NCBI GenBank assembly: GCA_017934525.1
Contig: JAGBJJ010000048.1
Location: forward strand, 1 to 46,033
Reading direction: 5' to 3'
From: Prevotella sp.
GTDB taxonomy: Bacteria; Bacteroidota; Bacteroidia; Bacteroidales; Bacteroidaceae
Length of the DNA stretch: 46,033 nt
Shown here: piece after piece, positions 15,370 through 23,934 of the stretch
Position numbering within the stretch: position 1 is the stretch's first letter
How the letters are laid out: each line of letters starts with the position of its first letter
Notes under the pieces: model-generated
Seen by the model: the letters and a program-made list of their open reading frames with translations, nothing else
What the model was told of the DNA's origin: nothing
Databases searched by the model: none
Program-made: the position numbers and the translations under genes

Positions 15370-15510
15370 CCAACAACGCGAAGCTGCGTAAAAAAGATGG
15401 CTGCTGAGGTAGTGGCATTTGCCAACCACCCAAGCGGCGTCATCCTTATCGGCGTCGAGGACACGACTGGCAAAACAGCTGGCCTCGCCTGCAGCCAGGT
15501 GCCGCAGGGG
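15370..15510 (+). pseudogene. Fragment of an AlbA_2 (Schlafen-type) domain protein
   Basis: A short frame reads AAEVVAFANHPSGVILIGVEDTTGKTAG, which matches the core of the AlbA_2 DNA-binding domain (VAFANt.GG.liiGVed.G...G). The usual N-terminal E-x-K strand and the downstream AAA_4/HTH part are absent, and the frame is interrupted by a stop at 15367. The similarity ends at a run of seven G (15507-15513). What remains is about 40 codons of a gene that would have been several hundred codons long. Confidence 0.65.
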
Positions 15511-15519
15511 GGGAGAAGG

Positions 15520-15714
15520 CTATCTCTTCACCATCTTCTTTCCTTTTACGATGTAGACACCCTTGGGCAGTTTGGCTGGGGCCACCTTGAGCTTGATGCC
15601 GTCAAGTGTGTAGACGTGGTCTGCCGCCGTGGCAGGTTCGTCGGTGACATTGCTGATGCTGGCCGTGCTGCTTATCTTCAGGAGTCCGGTATAAGTGCTG
15701 CCGTCGAGTTTCAC
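15520..15714 (-). pseudogene. C-terminal remnant of a secreted protein (sorting-tail fragment)
   Basis: The frame encodes VYTLDGIKLKVAPAKLPKGVYIVKGKKMVKR at its end, the same kind of tail (L.G.....LPkGiYIV.gkk...K) seen on the large surface proteins at 24442-37605. Only about 65 codons are recognisable, plus an open but unconvincing stretch upstream. There is no signal peptide and no promoter. It looks like the 3' end of a gene whose body was deleted, facing the AlbA_2 fragment. Confidence 0.6.
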
Positions 15715-15936
15715 TTCACCATTTCTTGATGTATATCGGCATTGCGTAATCGGCCAAAAAACTTGCAGTTTCAGACTTTCTTCCGTTGGCTTTTTCTTGC
15801 ATAATCGGACATGAAATGCTCGCTGGGGCTTTATTTAAAGACAAAGGCAGTGACAGATTGTCGGCACAAAAAGTTGTCCCCGTGTGGCCCGGATAATACC
15901 TCGAAAGAGATATTTTGATTACATTTCTCTCTTTAT
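15715..15936. other. Non-coding stretch upstream of the hybrid sensor
   Basis: No gene is visible. Two imperfect direct copies of GC(G/A)TAATCGG(C/A)C lie near 15745 and 15801. The rest is AT-rich and leads into the promoter at 15937-15967. Confidence 0.5.
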
Positions 15937-15967
15937 TTTGCGGTTTAAGTTTTTTTTCGTACCTTTG
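15937..15967 (+). promoter_or_regulatory. Promoter of the TPR hybrid two-component gene
   Basis: TTTG (15937-15940), 19 bases, then TACCTTTG (15960-15967). Box sequence and spacing are a full match to the Bacteroidota consensus. The leader before the ATG at 15992 is about 18 bases. Confidence 0.82.
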
Positions 15968-15991
15968 TAGACGATAGAAAAACTGAATTAG

Positions 15992-18835
15992 ATGGCAAAT
16001 AAAAACCGAATATTATACCAGGTTATATCCAAATTTTTATCATTGTCAGCCGCAGGCGTGATGGTTGTGGCTGTGTTGGCTGTAGCATCATGCCAGAAGG
16101 AGCAGGCCAGATTCACTCAGGCCGACCGACGTACGGCCGACAGCATCGTGAGGCAGGTGCATGCCACCGACTCGCTGGCCTCGCTGCAAAAACGGCTTGA
16201 GGGCAACGGCGACCGGCTGGGCAGCATCGTTGCCCTGCGCGAATGGGGCAAGGCCCTGCGCAACGAGAGCCGGTTCGACGAGGCGCTGAGTTGCCACATG
16301 GAAGGACTGCGGCAGTCGGATGCAGCCGGCGACACGCTGGAGATGGTGATGGCCCTCAACAACATAGGCACCGACTACCGCCGCATGGGGGTGCTCGACG
16401 TGGCGCAGGACTACCACTACCGCGCGTGGAAGACCAGCGAGGAGCATAGCGACACCTCGCTGACAGCCCGCAAAAATCGGGTGATGTCGCTCAACGGTCT
16501 CGGCAACATCTACATGACGATGGGCAACTATGAGCGTGCTGACAGCCTGCTGCGCATGGCGCTGAAGGGCGAGGAGGCTCTGGGCAGTGCCCTCGGCCAG
16601 GCCATCAACTGGGCCAATCTGGGCTTCATCTTCAGCAGCAGGGAACAGAACGATTCGGCCTGGGAGTATTACCGGCGGTCGATGGTGCTGAATCGCGAGG
16701 CGGGCAGCACACTTGGCGTGGCGCTCAGCCATATCAACTTCGGGCAGCTGTATGAGAAAGGCGGAGCCTATGAGAGGGCGTCGGAGGAGTATGAGGCCGC
16801 CTACGAGCTGATGAAGGCGTCGAAAGACGAATGGCACGCCCTTAACTCGCTGACCGCCCTGGCCGGCATTGCTCACAAGATGGGCAGGGAGGCACGCGCC
16901 ATCGACATTCTGGCCAAGGCCCAGGGCATGGCAAAGAAAATCAGGTCGAACGAGCATCTGGCCGACATTCACACGCTCTACTACCACATCTTCGAGCGGC
17001 AGGGCGACTACCGGCAGGCGCTGGACCACCATGTGAAGGCGATGGCCCTGAAGGACAGCGTGATGGACCGTGAGATGATGAACCGCATCAACAATGTCAG
17101 CATGAACATTGAGCGCGGATGGCAGGAGAAGCAGATGAGTCAGATGTACCATGAGCTGAAGGAGGAACGTACTTCAAGGTATGTGTCATACGGCATTTTC
17201 GCTCTCGTCACTTTGCTGCTGCTTGCCACGCTGGTCATGTTGCTCTATACCCTGCGCACCCGTGCCCGGAGCCACAGGGTGCTCAAGCAGATGAGCAACC
17301 TGAGAGAGACGTTCTTCACTAACATCACTCACGAGTTCCGCACACCCCTCACGGTGATTCTTGGGTTGTCGCAGAATATTGCAGAGGGCGACAGGTCCGA
17401 CGCATTGTCAAGGGAGAGGGCACAGGTCATCATGCGCCAAGGCAACAGGCTGCTCACGCTGATCAACCAGCTGCTTGACATATCGAAGATAAAGTCGGCC
17501 GTGGGAGAGCCCGAATGGCGAAACGGCGACGTTGCGGCCTACATCAGCATGATTGTAGAGAGCTATCGCGACTATGCCGACGGCCGTGGCATCGTGCTGA
17601 AGTTTTTTGCCGTAGACAGTGTGAATGCCGACTTTGTGCCAGACTATATCAACAAGATTATGAACAACCTTATCTCAAATGCCTTGAAGTTCACCCCCAA
17701 GTATGGGCAGGTGGCTGTGCGCGTCAAAGAGGAGGACAATCAGCTGGCGGTGGAGGTCAGCGACACTGGCATCGGCATTCCGCAGGAAAACCTGGAGGAT
17801 ATCTTCTCCCTTTTCTATCAAGCCGGAAGCAATGCTCACAACTTCGGTACCGGCGTCGGGCTGGCGCTGGTGAGGCAGATAGTCGACGACGTGGGAGGAA
17901 GCATCCACGTGGAGAGCACCGTGGGTAGCGGCACGACCTTCCTGCTGAGACTGCCCTTGCGGCATGGCACCACTGCGCTCGCTTCTTTCGATGCGGCAGG
18001 TACCGGCAACATGCCCATGATTCTGGACAGTGAGACAACCAGGGCCGACTCTCGCGGCCGGCCCAATGGCATTCAGGTGCTGATTATCGAAGACAACCGC
18101 GACGTAGCTGACTATATTGGCAGTTCGTTTCCTGCACAGTATGGTGTCAGCTATGCTTACAATGGCGAACAGGGAGTGGAGAAAGCCAAGGCAATGGTGC
18201 CCGACGTTGTCATCACCGACCTGATGATGCCAGGCGTAGACGGGCTGGAGGTGTGTCGACAGATAAGGAGCGATGTGATAACCAACCATATTCCCGTCAT
18301 CCTGCTCACTGCAAAGCAGGCCGACGAGGACCGCATCAAGGCATACGAGGTCGGCGCCGATGCCTATATAGCTAAGCCGTTTAATAGCACAGAACTGCTG
18401 GTGCGCGTGGGCAACTTGCTGGAACAGCGCCGGCGGTTGCGCGACAAGTACGAGTACATCGTGGTGGGCGATGGCACTAAGCAGACTGACAAGGCGGACG
18501 ATGCCAATCGGCGTTTCCTGATCAAGATGGTTGACATTATACACAGTGAGCTCGACAAGGGCCACGAGGTGAATGTTGCTCTGGTGGCGTCGGCCATGTG
18601 CATGAGCAGCCGCCAGTTCTATCGCAAAACCAACGCCTTGACCGGCTATACGCCTGTGGCCTACATCCAGCGGGTAAAGATAGGAAAAGCACAGCAGCTG
18701 CTCAAAAAGAACATGCACATCGGCTTCAGTGTAGTGGCCAGCCAGTGCGGATTCTCCGATTACTCCAACTTTGTGCGTGCATTCAAGAATGTCGTCGGCA
18801 TGACGCCGCGGCAATATGTCAATGGCAACGTCTGA
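15992..18835 (+). CDS. Hybrid two-component system protein: lipobox, TPR sensor, histidine kinase, receiver, AraC output
   Basis: This 947-residue protein packs a whole signalling pathway into one chain. An N-terminal signal with lipobox-like LAVASC is followed by about 340 residues of TPR repeats (ALNNIGTDYRRMG, SLNGLGNIYMTMG, AINWANLGFIFSS, SHINFGQLYEKGG). A membrane helix lies near 397-421. The HisKA box has NITHEFRTPLTV (His about 447), then the ATP-binding N-box NNLISNALKF (about 558) and G-boxes DTGIGIP and GTGVGLALV. The receiver begins VLIIEDNRD near 696, with its phospho-Asp in VVITDLMMPG. The C-terminus is an AraC helix-turn-helix. Classical Bacteroides hybrid systems use beta-propeller and Y_Y_Y sensors for glycans; here TPRs take that place, so the signal is unknown. 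It is monocistronic, with no sugar-utilisation genes beside it. Confidence 0.9.
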   Translation: MANKNRILYQVISKFLSLSAAGVMVVAVLAVASCQKEQARFTQADRRTADSIVRQVHATDSLASLQKRLEGNGDRLGSIVALREWGKALRNESRFDEALSCHMEGLRQSDAAGDTLEMVMALNNIGTDYRRMGVLDVAQDYHYRAWKTSEEHSDTSLTARKNRVMSLNGLGNIYMTMGNYERADSLLRMALKGEEALGSALGQAINWANLGFIFSSREQNDSAWEYYRRSMVLNREAGSTLGVALSHINFGQLYEKGGAYERASEEYEAAYELMKASKDEWHALNSLTALAGIAHKMGREARAIDILAKAQGMAKKIRSNEHLADIHTLYYHIFERQGDYRQALDHHVKAMALKDSVMDREMMNRINNVSMNIERGWQEKQMSQMYHELKEERTSRYVSYGIFALVTLLLLATLVMLLYTLRTRARSHRVLKQMSNLRETFFTNITHEFRTPLTVILGLSQNIAEGDRSDALSRERAQVIMRQGNRLLTLINQLLDISKIKSAVGEPEWRNGDVAAYISMIVESYRDYADGRGIVLKFFAVDSVNADFVPDYINKIMNNLISNALKFTPKYGQVAVRVKEEDNQLAVEVSDTGIGIPQENLEDIFSLFYQAGSNAHNFGTGVGLALVRQIVDDVGGSIHVESTVGSGTTFLLRLPLRHGTTALASFDAAGTGNMPMILDSETTRADSRGRPNGIQVLIIEDNRDVADYIGSSFPAQYGVSYAYNGEQGVEKAKAMVPDVVITDLMMPGVDGLEVCRQIRSDVITNHIPVILLTAKQADEDRIKAYEVGADAYIAKPFNSTELLVRVGNLLEQRRRLRDKYEYIVVGDGTKQTDKADDANRRFLIKMVDIIHSELDKGHEVNVALVASAMCMSSRQFYRKTNALTGYTPVAYIQRVKIGKAQQLLKKNMHIGFSVVASQCGFSDYSNFVRAFKNVVGMTPRQYVNGNV

Positions 18836-18950
18836 CGACGCGCTCTTGGGGCGCAGTCGCCAACGTGAAAAGCTACGAGCCTGCCATCGGCGCTCCGTCA
18901 AGGCACGGGGGCACCGGTTGCAGGCTCGCAGCAGTTGGCTCAGCGCAGCC
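18836..18950. terminator. Possible terminator between hybrid sensor and ackA
   Basis: CGAGCCTGC (18876-18884) pairs with GCAGGCTCG (18920-18928) around a 35-base GC-rich loop. There is no clear T-run. It lies between convergent genes and may end both transcripts weakly. Confidence 0.4.
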
Positions 18951-20141
18951 TCAGAGCAGGTTCATCGTGTCGGTGGCTATCATGAGCTCCTCGTTGGTGG
19001 GGATGACGCACACCTTCACGCGCGAGTCGTCAGTAGAGATGACGGCCTCCTCGCCGCGCACGCGGTTCTTCTCGGCATCAATCTTCACGCCGAGAAACTC
19101 CAGCCCCTGACACACGTCGTAGCGCATACCCGTCTGGTTCTCGCCTACACCGGCCGTGAACACGATGATGTCTACGCCACCCATGGCAGCTGCATAGGCT
19201 CCGATGTACTTCTTGATGCGATAGAAATACATGCCGAGGGCCAGCCTGGCACGCTCGTCGCCGCCGGAGGCCGCGTTCTCAATGTCGCGCATGTCGCTCG
19301 ACTCGCCAGTGATGCCCAGCACGCCACTCTGCTTGTTCAGCAGGTTCGACATGCCGTCGGCATCCAGGTCGAGTTTCTTCTCCAGGAAGGTGATGGCACC
19401 GCCGTCGATGTCGCCCGAGCGCGTGCCCATCATCAGGCCCTCCAGGGGAGTGAGCCCCATCGACGTGTCGATGCACCGGCCGTCTTTCACGGCGGCAATC
19501 GAGGCGCCGTTGCCTATGTGGCAGGTGATGATTCGCTTGCCCTTCGGGTTCACGTCGAGGAACTCGCACACACGCTGCGACACGTAGCGGTGACTTGTGC
19601 CATGGAATCCGTAGCGGCGCACGCCATATTGCTTATAGAGGTAGTAGGGTATGGCATACATATAGGCTTCGCGGGGCATGGTCTGGTGGAAGGCAGTGTC
19701 AAACACACCCACCTGCGGCAGACTGGGCATCAGCTCCTGCACGGCGTGCACACCCTTCAGGTTGGCAGGGTTGTGCAGCGGTGCCAGGTCGATGCACTGC
19801 TCGAAGACCTCGAGCACCTCCGGTGTGAGCACCACGCTCTTGTTGAACTTCTCGCCGCCGTGCACCATGCGGTGGCCCACGGCGTCAATCTCGCTGAGGC
19901 TCTTGATGACGCCTATCTCCGGGTCGGTGAGCAGCGAGAAGATAAACTTCACGCCCTCTGTGTGCTCGGGTATGTCGTGCATGACTTGGCGCTTCTCGCC
20001 ATTAGCCAGCTTCACTTTCACAAACGACCCTTCCATGCCGACGCGCTCAGCGCCGCCCGAGGTCATTACACTCTTATCGTCCATGTTGTACAGTGCGTAC
20101 TTGATGGAGCTACTGCCACAATTTAATACAAGAATCTTCAT
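18951..20141 (-). CDS. ackA: Acetate kinase
   Basis: The 396-residue product converts acetyl phosphate and ADP to acetate and ATP, completing substrate-level ATP generation with Pta. Signatures include MKILVLNCGSSSIKY at the N-terminus, GHRMVHGG near residue 90 and FDTAFHQTMP. GFHGTSHRYVSQR in the middle, TCHIGNGASI, and the C-terminal FTAGVGENQTGMR follow. Its length is typical. It follows pta on the minus strand but 199 bases away, and the gap is filled by a palindromic repeat element rather than by a promoter of the usual type. Confidence 0.97.
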   Translation of the reverse strand: MKILVLNCGSSSIKYALYNMDDKSVMTSGGAERVGMEGSFVKVKLANGEKRQVMHDIPEHTEGVKFIFSLLTDPEIGVIKSLSEIDAVGHRMVHGGEKFNKSVVLTPEVLEVFEQCIDLAPLHNPANLKGVHAVQELMPSLPQVGVFDTAFHQTMPREAYMYAIPYYLYKQYGVRRYGFHGTSHRYVSQRVCEFLDVNPKGKRIITCHIGNGASIAAVKDGRCIDTSMGLTPLEGLMMGTRSGDIDGGAITFLEKKLDLDADGMSNLLNKQSGVLGITGESSDMRDIENAASGGDERARLALGMYFYRIKKYIGAYAAAMGGVDIIVFTAGVGENQTGMRYDVCQGLEFLGVKIDAEKNRVRGEEAVISTDDSRVKVCVIPTNEELMIATDTMNLL

Positions 20142-20143
20142 AA

Positions 20144-20340
20144 GTCTCCCCCGACCCCTCTGCTGGAGGGGAGTGCCTGGCGAATTTCAGGGGGATTGTC
20201 AGGCTTCCTAATATAATATTGTAGATGTTTATGATGTTTACGTGCTAACTATCTAAACCAAGAATCCAGTAGCCCTTCCTCCCATTCGAGGAGAGTCCGG
20301 CAGGGCCGTCTTCTCCCCTTTTGGCAGGTCGGGAGAGGTA
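20144..20340. repeat. Palindromic repeat element in the pta-ackA gap
   Basis: The two ends are imperfect inverted copies. 20146-20190 contains CTCCCCCGACC and GGAGGGGAG. The reverse complement of the right end reads CTCTCCCGACCTGCC then AAAAGGGGAG and GCCCTGCC. The centre (about 20206-20268) is AT-rich. The C-rich/G-rich hairpin style is shared with two in-frame inserts in murF (39852-40004 and 40539-40616). The copy at 40543-40570 matches the right end closely. Confidence 0.6.
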
Positions 20341-21351
20341 TCACTTCTTGGCGTCCATGGCCTGGCAGGCGGTGATGGCTACGAGATAGTAGATGTCGTC
20401 TACCGAGCAGCCGCGGCTCAGGTCGTTTACGGGGCGTGCAATGCCTTGCAGGATGGGGCCCACGGCGATGGCGTCGCCCAGGCGTTGCACCATTTTATAG
20501 GCAATGTTGCCCACCTCGAGGTTGGGGAATACCAGCACGTTGGCCTGTCCGGCAATATGCGAGCCCGGTGCCTTCTTCTGCCCCACTGAGGGCACCAGGG
20601 CGGCGTCGGCCTGCAGCTCGCCGTCAATCTTCAGCTCCGGGTCGAGCTCACGGGCCAGACGCGTGGCCTCAATCACCTTGTCCACCACCTCGTGCGTAGC
20701 CGAGCCTTTCGTAGAGAAGCTCAGCATGGCCACGCGCGGGTCCTTGAAGCCGGCCACGCTCTTAGCCGTCTGTGCCGTGCACACGGCAATCTGGCTCAGC
20801 TGGTCGGCATCGGGCATGGGCGTCACGGCCACGTCGCCCACCACGAGTATGCCGTCTTCGCCAAACTCCGGTTTGTTGGTAATCATCAGCATGGCACCAC
20901 TCACGCAGGTGATGCCCGGTGCGCATTTGATAATCTGCAGGGCGGGCCTGAGGGTCTCGCCCGTCGTCGAGAGCGCACCGCTTATCTGGCCGTCGGCCCC
21001 CTCCGTCTTGATAATCATGCAGCCCAGGTAGAGAGGGTCTTTCACCAGTTCCCGGGCCTGCTCGATGGTCATGCCCTTCTTCTCGCGCAGCTTCTGCAGC
21101 AGCTGTGCCAGCTCTTCGCTGCGCTCATAGTTCAGCGGGTCGATGAGCGTGGCCTGGCCGATGTGCGTCAGCCCCTTCTCGCGAGCCAGGGCATGCACCT
21201 TGTCGGGGTTGCCTATCAGTATCAGGTCGGCTACGCCGTCGGCCAGCACGCGGTCGGCCGCCGTCAGAGTGCGTTCTTCCTCGGCCTCGGGGAGCACGAT
21301 GCGCTGCTTGTTACTCTTGGCACGCGCAATAATCTGTTCAATTAATCCCAT
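20341..21351 (-). CDS. pta: Phosphate acetyltransferase
   Basis: The 336-residue product is the short catalytic form of Pta, converting acetyl-CoA and phosphate to acetyl phosphate. Motifs include RIVLPEAEEERTL at the N-terminus, GCMIIKTEGADGQISGALSTT, SFSTKGSA and DGELQADAALVP. The C-terminal VFPNLEVGNIAYKMVQRL is also typical. The start is placed at ATG 21351 (MGLIEQII), because the longer frame starts in the leader. A -7 box lies at 21385-21392. Directly upstream of the promoter is the second phased palindrome array, the best regulatory candidate for the acetate pathway. Confidence 0.96.
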   Translation of the reverse strand: MGLIEQIIARAKSNKQRIVLPEAEEERTLTAADRVLADGVADLILIGNPDKVHALAREKGLTHIGQATLIDPLNYERSEELAQLLQKLREKKGMTIEQARELVKDPLYLGCMIIKTEGADGQISGALSTTGETLRPALQIIKCAPGITCVSGAMLMITNKPEFGEDGILVVGDVAVTPMPDADQLSQIAVCTAQTAKSVAGFKDPRVAMLSFSTKGSATHEVVDKVIEATRLARELDPELKIDGELQADAALVPSVGQKKAPGSHIAGQANVLVFPNLEVGNIAYKMVQRLGDAIAVGPILQGIARPVNDLSRGCSVDDIYYLVAITACQAMDAKK

Positions 21352-21384
21352 AGTTTGTTTGTTTTTGATTAGAAATACTTTGTG

Positions 21385-21392
21385 CAAAAGTA
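21385..21392 (-). promoter_or_regulatory. -7 element of the pta promoter
   Basis: The minus strand reads TACTTTTG followed by CAC. The -33 region (around 21412-21416, TTTTAC on the minus strand) is poor, which fits a promoter that needs an activator bound just upstream, where the palindrome array lies. Confidence 0.7.
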
Positions 21393-21416
21393 CTAAAAAT
21401 AATTCGAACGGCGTAA

Positions 21417-21474
21417 AATTACGGCCATAATTTCAGCGATTATGGCCATAATCTTTCAAATTATGGCCATAATC
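21417..21474. repeat. Phased palindrome array 2 (21-bp period)
   Basis: Three copies of ATTAyGGCCATAAT have GGCC at 21423, 21444 and 21465, exactly 21 bases apart, with 7-base spacers that differ (TTCAGCG, CTTTCAA, CCCAAAC). Two copies are perfect 14-bp palindromes. The array sits immediately upstream of the pta -33 region and just after the end of the SLC13 gene. It shares its core and period with array 1 at 553-615. Positions suggest an activator site for pta-ackA, but no regulator is known to match. Confidence 0.78.
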
Positions 21475-21513
21475 CCAAACGATAGCAATGCTTTTGTCCT
21501 GGCGTTGCCGCGC

Positions 21514-23364
21514 TCAGAAGGGGAAAAGCAAGGGCAGCACAAACGTCATGACGACGCCCATGATAATCTGCAGAGGCAGACCGACGCGCACATAATCCAT
21601 GAACGAGTAGCGGCCGGCACGCATCACCAGTGCATTGGGGGGCGTTGAGAAGGGCGAGGCGAAGCACATGCTGGCTGCCACCGCCACGCCGAAGAGCATG
21701 GGCAACGGACTGACGCCCACCGACTGAGCCGCCGACATGGCGATGGGGGCCATGAGTACGGTCGTGGCCGTGTTTGAGATGAACATGGTGAGCAGCGAGG
21801 TGGTGAAGTAGATGCCGCCAAGGAGCAGCAGCGGACTGCTGCTGCCGAGCATGCTGACCAGCGTCTGCGAGATGAGCTGCGAGCCTCCCGTCTTCTCCAG
21901 TGCCACCGACATGGGCATCATGGCTGCGATGAGTATGACCGACTCCCAGTTGATGGTTTTGTAGGCTGCCTCGACGCTGCGGAAGCAGCGCGTCAGAATC
22001 ATGGCCACCGAGGCGGTAAGCACTGCCGTGACCGGTGCCACGGGGATGAAGTCGAACACCATCATGGCCACCATGGCCAGCATGATAAGTGCGGCCAGCG
22101 GCGCCTTGTAGTCGAGCGTGACATGGGCTGCCTCGGCCAGCGGCTGGCCCAGCACCACGAAATACTCCTCGTCGTCCTGCAGGCGTCCGATGTTGGCCCA
22201 CGAGCCCTGCACCAGCAGCACGTCGCCATCCTGCAGCTTCAGTTCGGCCAGACGGTCTCTGATGATGTCGGAGCCGCGGCGCAGGCCCAGCACATTGATG
22301 CTGTATTTTGACCGGAAACCCGTCTCGCTCAGTCGGCGCCCCACAAACTTCGACTGGCGCAGCAACACCAGCTCAGCCAGTCCGATGTCGTAGAACTCCA
22401 GCTCGGTGGCATCAAACGAGATGCTCAGCGCATACTCCTTGGCCAGCCGCGTAGCGCCGCTCTCAGGTCCCGAGAGCAGCACGATGTCGCCCTCCTGCAG
22501 CCTCACGTCGCCCGTGGCCAGAGTCTGCGAGATGTCCTTCACCAGACCGCCCGGCACCAGTCCGCCGGCGATGCGCTTGCGTTCACGGCGCACCTCCATC
22601 ACCGTCAGGCCGTAGCGCTGGCGCACGTCGAGCTCGCCGATGGTACGTCCGATGGCGGGCGAGCCGTGCGTCACGGTGATGCGGGCCACATCGTCGGTCA
22701 GCCGATATTCCCTGACCAGCTGCGTCAGTGTCTTGCCCCGCTGCGAGTTGTCGGCATTCTCTCCGCTCTTGTCACTCAGAAACAGGCGCGACAGCGGCAG
22801 CAGCACCACGATGCCTACGGCCAGACACACCAGACCCACGGGCAGAAACGAAAAGAACGAGAGTCCCTGGTGCCCCGCCTCGCGCAGTGTCTCGTCAATC
22901 ACCAGGTTGGGCGGCGTGCTGATCAGCGTCAGTATGCCCAGCGAACTGGCGAAGGCCAGTGGCATGAGGAGGCGGCGCGAACTGGTGCCTGTGGCGGCGC
23001 ACATCGATACCACGATGGGCAGCATCAGTGCCACCGTGCCCGTGTTGCTGACAAAGGCTCCTATGGTGGCCGTGCCCAGCATGACGAGCAGGAAGAGCCC
23101 CGTCTCGCTGCCGCCTGCCAGCCGCAGCAGGCGTGCCGACAGCATCTTGGCCAGTCCTGTCTGCAGCACGCCGCCGCCCACGATGAACAGGCCTGCCATC
23201 ATGATGACCACGGGGCTGGAGAAGCCCGACAGTGCTTCCTGCGGGGTCAGGATGCCTGCCATGAGCAGGGCGATGAGGGCACACAGTGCCACTACGTCGG
23301 AGCGCACCCGCCCGACGGCAAACAACATGGCCGTGATGGCCAGGAGTATCAGGGTGAAGTACAT
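21514..23364 (-). CDS. SLC13-family permease with two RCK_C/TrkA-C domains
   Basis: The 616-residue product has about ten to twelve membrane helices in two halves. They carry the paired family motifs SNTGTVALMLP and SNTATTVLMAPIA, each followed by a second hairpin segment (STPPNLVI and STPPNALVM). Between the halves lie two soluble TrkA-C-like domains (residues about 205-385, RITVTHGSPAIGRTIGELD and LAELVLLRQSKFVGRRLSE). Such proteins carry dicarboxylates, sulfate or other anions with Na+. The central RCK_C domains probably sense a ligand. The ATG at 23364 is preferred over an upstream TTG. No neighbour indicates the substrate. Confidence 0.87.
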   Translation of the reverse strand: MYFTLILLAITAMLFAVGRVRSDVVALCALIALLMAGILTPQEALSGFSSPVVIMMAGLFIVGGGVLQTGLAKMLSARLLRLAGGSETGLFLLVMLGTATIGAFVSNTGTVALMLPIVVSMCAATGTSSRRLLMPLAFASSLGILTLISTPPNLVIDETLREAGHQGLSFFSFLPVGLVCLAVGIVVLLPLSRLFLSDKSGENADNSQRGKTLTQLVREYRLTDDVARITVTHGSPAIGRTIGELDVRQRYGLTVMEVRRERKRIAGGLVPGGLVKDISQTLATGDVRLQEGDIVLLSGPESGATRLAKEYALSISFDATELEFYDIGLAELVLLRQSKFVGRRLSETGFRSKYSINVLGLRRGSDIIRDRLAELKLQDGDVLLVQGSWANIGRLQDDEEYFVVLGQPLAEAAHVTLDYKAPLAALIMLAMVAMMVFDFIPVAPVTAVLTASVAMILTRCFRSVEAAYKTINWESVILIAAMMPMSVALEKTGGSQLISQTLVSMLGSSSPLLLLGGIYFTTSLLTMFISNTATTVLMAPIAMSAAQSVGVSPLPMLFGVAVAASMCFASPFSTPPNALVMRAGRYSFMDYVRVGLPLQIIMGVVMTFVLPLLFPF

Positions 23365-23400
23365 GGTGAACAATTTTTTTTGATGTTAATACGAAGGCAA

Positions 23401-23439
23401 ACCGGCACTGGCTACGACCAAATCATGGCCAGCGCCGGT
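23401..23439 (-). terminator. Hairpin between the 131-residue gene and the SLC13 gene
   Basis: ACCGGCACTGGC (23401-23412) pairs with GCCAGCGCCGGT (23428-23439) with one mismatch. The T-run on the minus side is short (TTTGCC), so termination may be partial. Confidence 0.55.
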
Positions 23440-23460
23440 CTGTCTTTTGAACTGTGTGGC

Positions 23461-23856
23461 TTATCTTCCGACTATGGCCGACAGCACGGCGGCGTCACTG
23501 CCCTCGCAGGCCAGCCACTCGCTGACGGCGTGATATTTGAAGTCGTTGAAGCGGAACAGTTGCGCAGCGCAGAACTGCCCGTCTTTCGAGCGGCACACCT
23601 CCAGGCGCAGCGGGCCTACCGCTGTAGGCGTGGGGGCTCCGCCTTGCTTCAGCTCGGCATCCAGACGGTCGGTGGGCAGCTGTAATAGTCGCTCCAGACG
23701 GTCGCCCTCGGCCAGTGAATACTCGTTGACGATGACTTCCACGGGGCTGCCCGTGGGCTGATATACGGCCTTTCGACCGAAAAGTGACTTCTTGATGACA
23801 ATATGTTGATGGTTGGCGATGGCCTCTGCCATCTCCAGATTATTAATGTTTGGCAT
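23461..23856 (-). CDS. Hypothetical protein, 131 residues
   Basis: I do not recognise the family. The product has no signal peptide or membrane helix. It starts MPNINNLEMAEAIANHQHIVIKKSLFGRKAVYQPTG and contains a basic patch, then EVIVNEYSLAEGDRLERLL. It ends near DFKYHAVSEWLACEGSDAAVLSAIVGR. Codon use matches its neighbours and the start is a clear ATG, so it is probably real. No consensus promoter is visible upstream. It sits 95 bases before the SLC13 gene on the same strand but is separated from it by a hairpin. A cytosolic role is all that can be inferred. Confidence 0.65.
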   Translation of the reverse strand: MPNINNLEMAEAIANHQHIVIKKSLFGRKAVYQPTGSPVEVIVNEYSLAEGDRLERLLQLPTDRLDAELKQGGAPTPTAVGPLRLEVCRSKDGQFCAAQLFRFNDFKYHAVSEWLACEGSDAAVLSAIVGR

Positions 23857-23875
23857 GATAATAAGATAATATTAG

Positions 23876-23934
23876 TCGTTAGATGTTGTAGTGTATATTA
23901 GTTGTGCATCGTTGTGCAGTATGTCATCTAACGA
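23876..23934. repeat. 10-bp inverted repeat at the end of the 132-residue gene
   Basis: TCGTTAGATG (23876-23885) is matched exactly by CATCTAACGA (23925-23934). The repeat overlaps the stop codon of the gene at 23928-24326. It may be part of that gene's transcript end. Confidence 0.5.
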
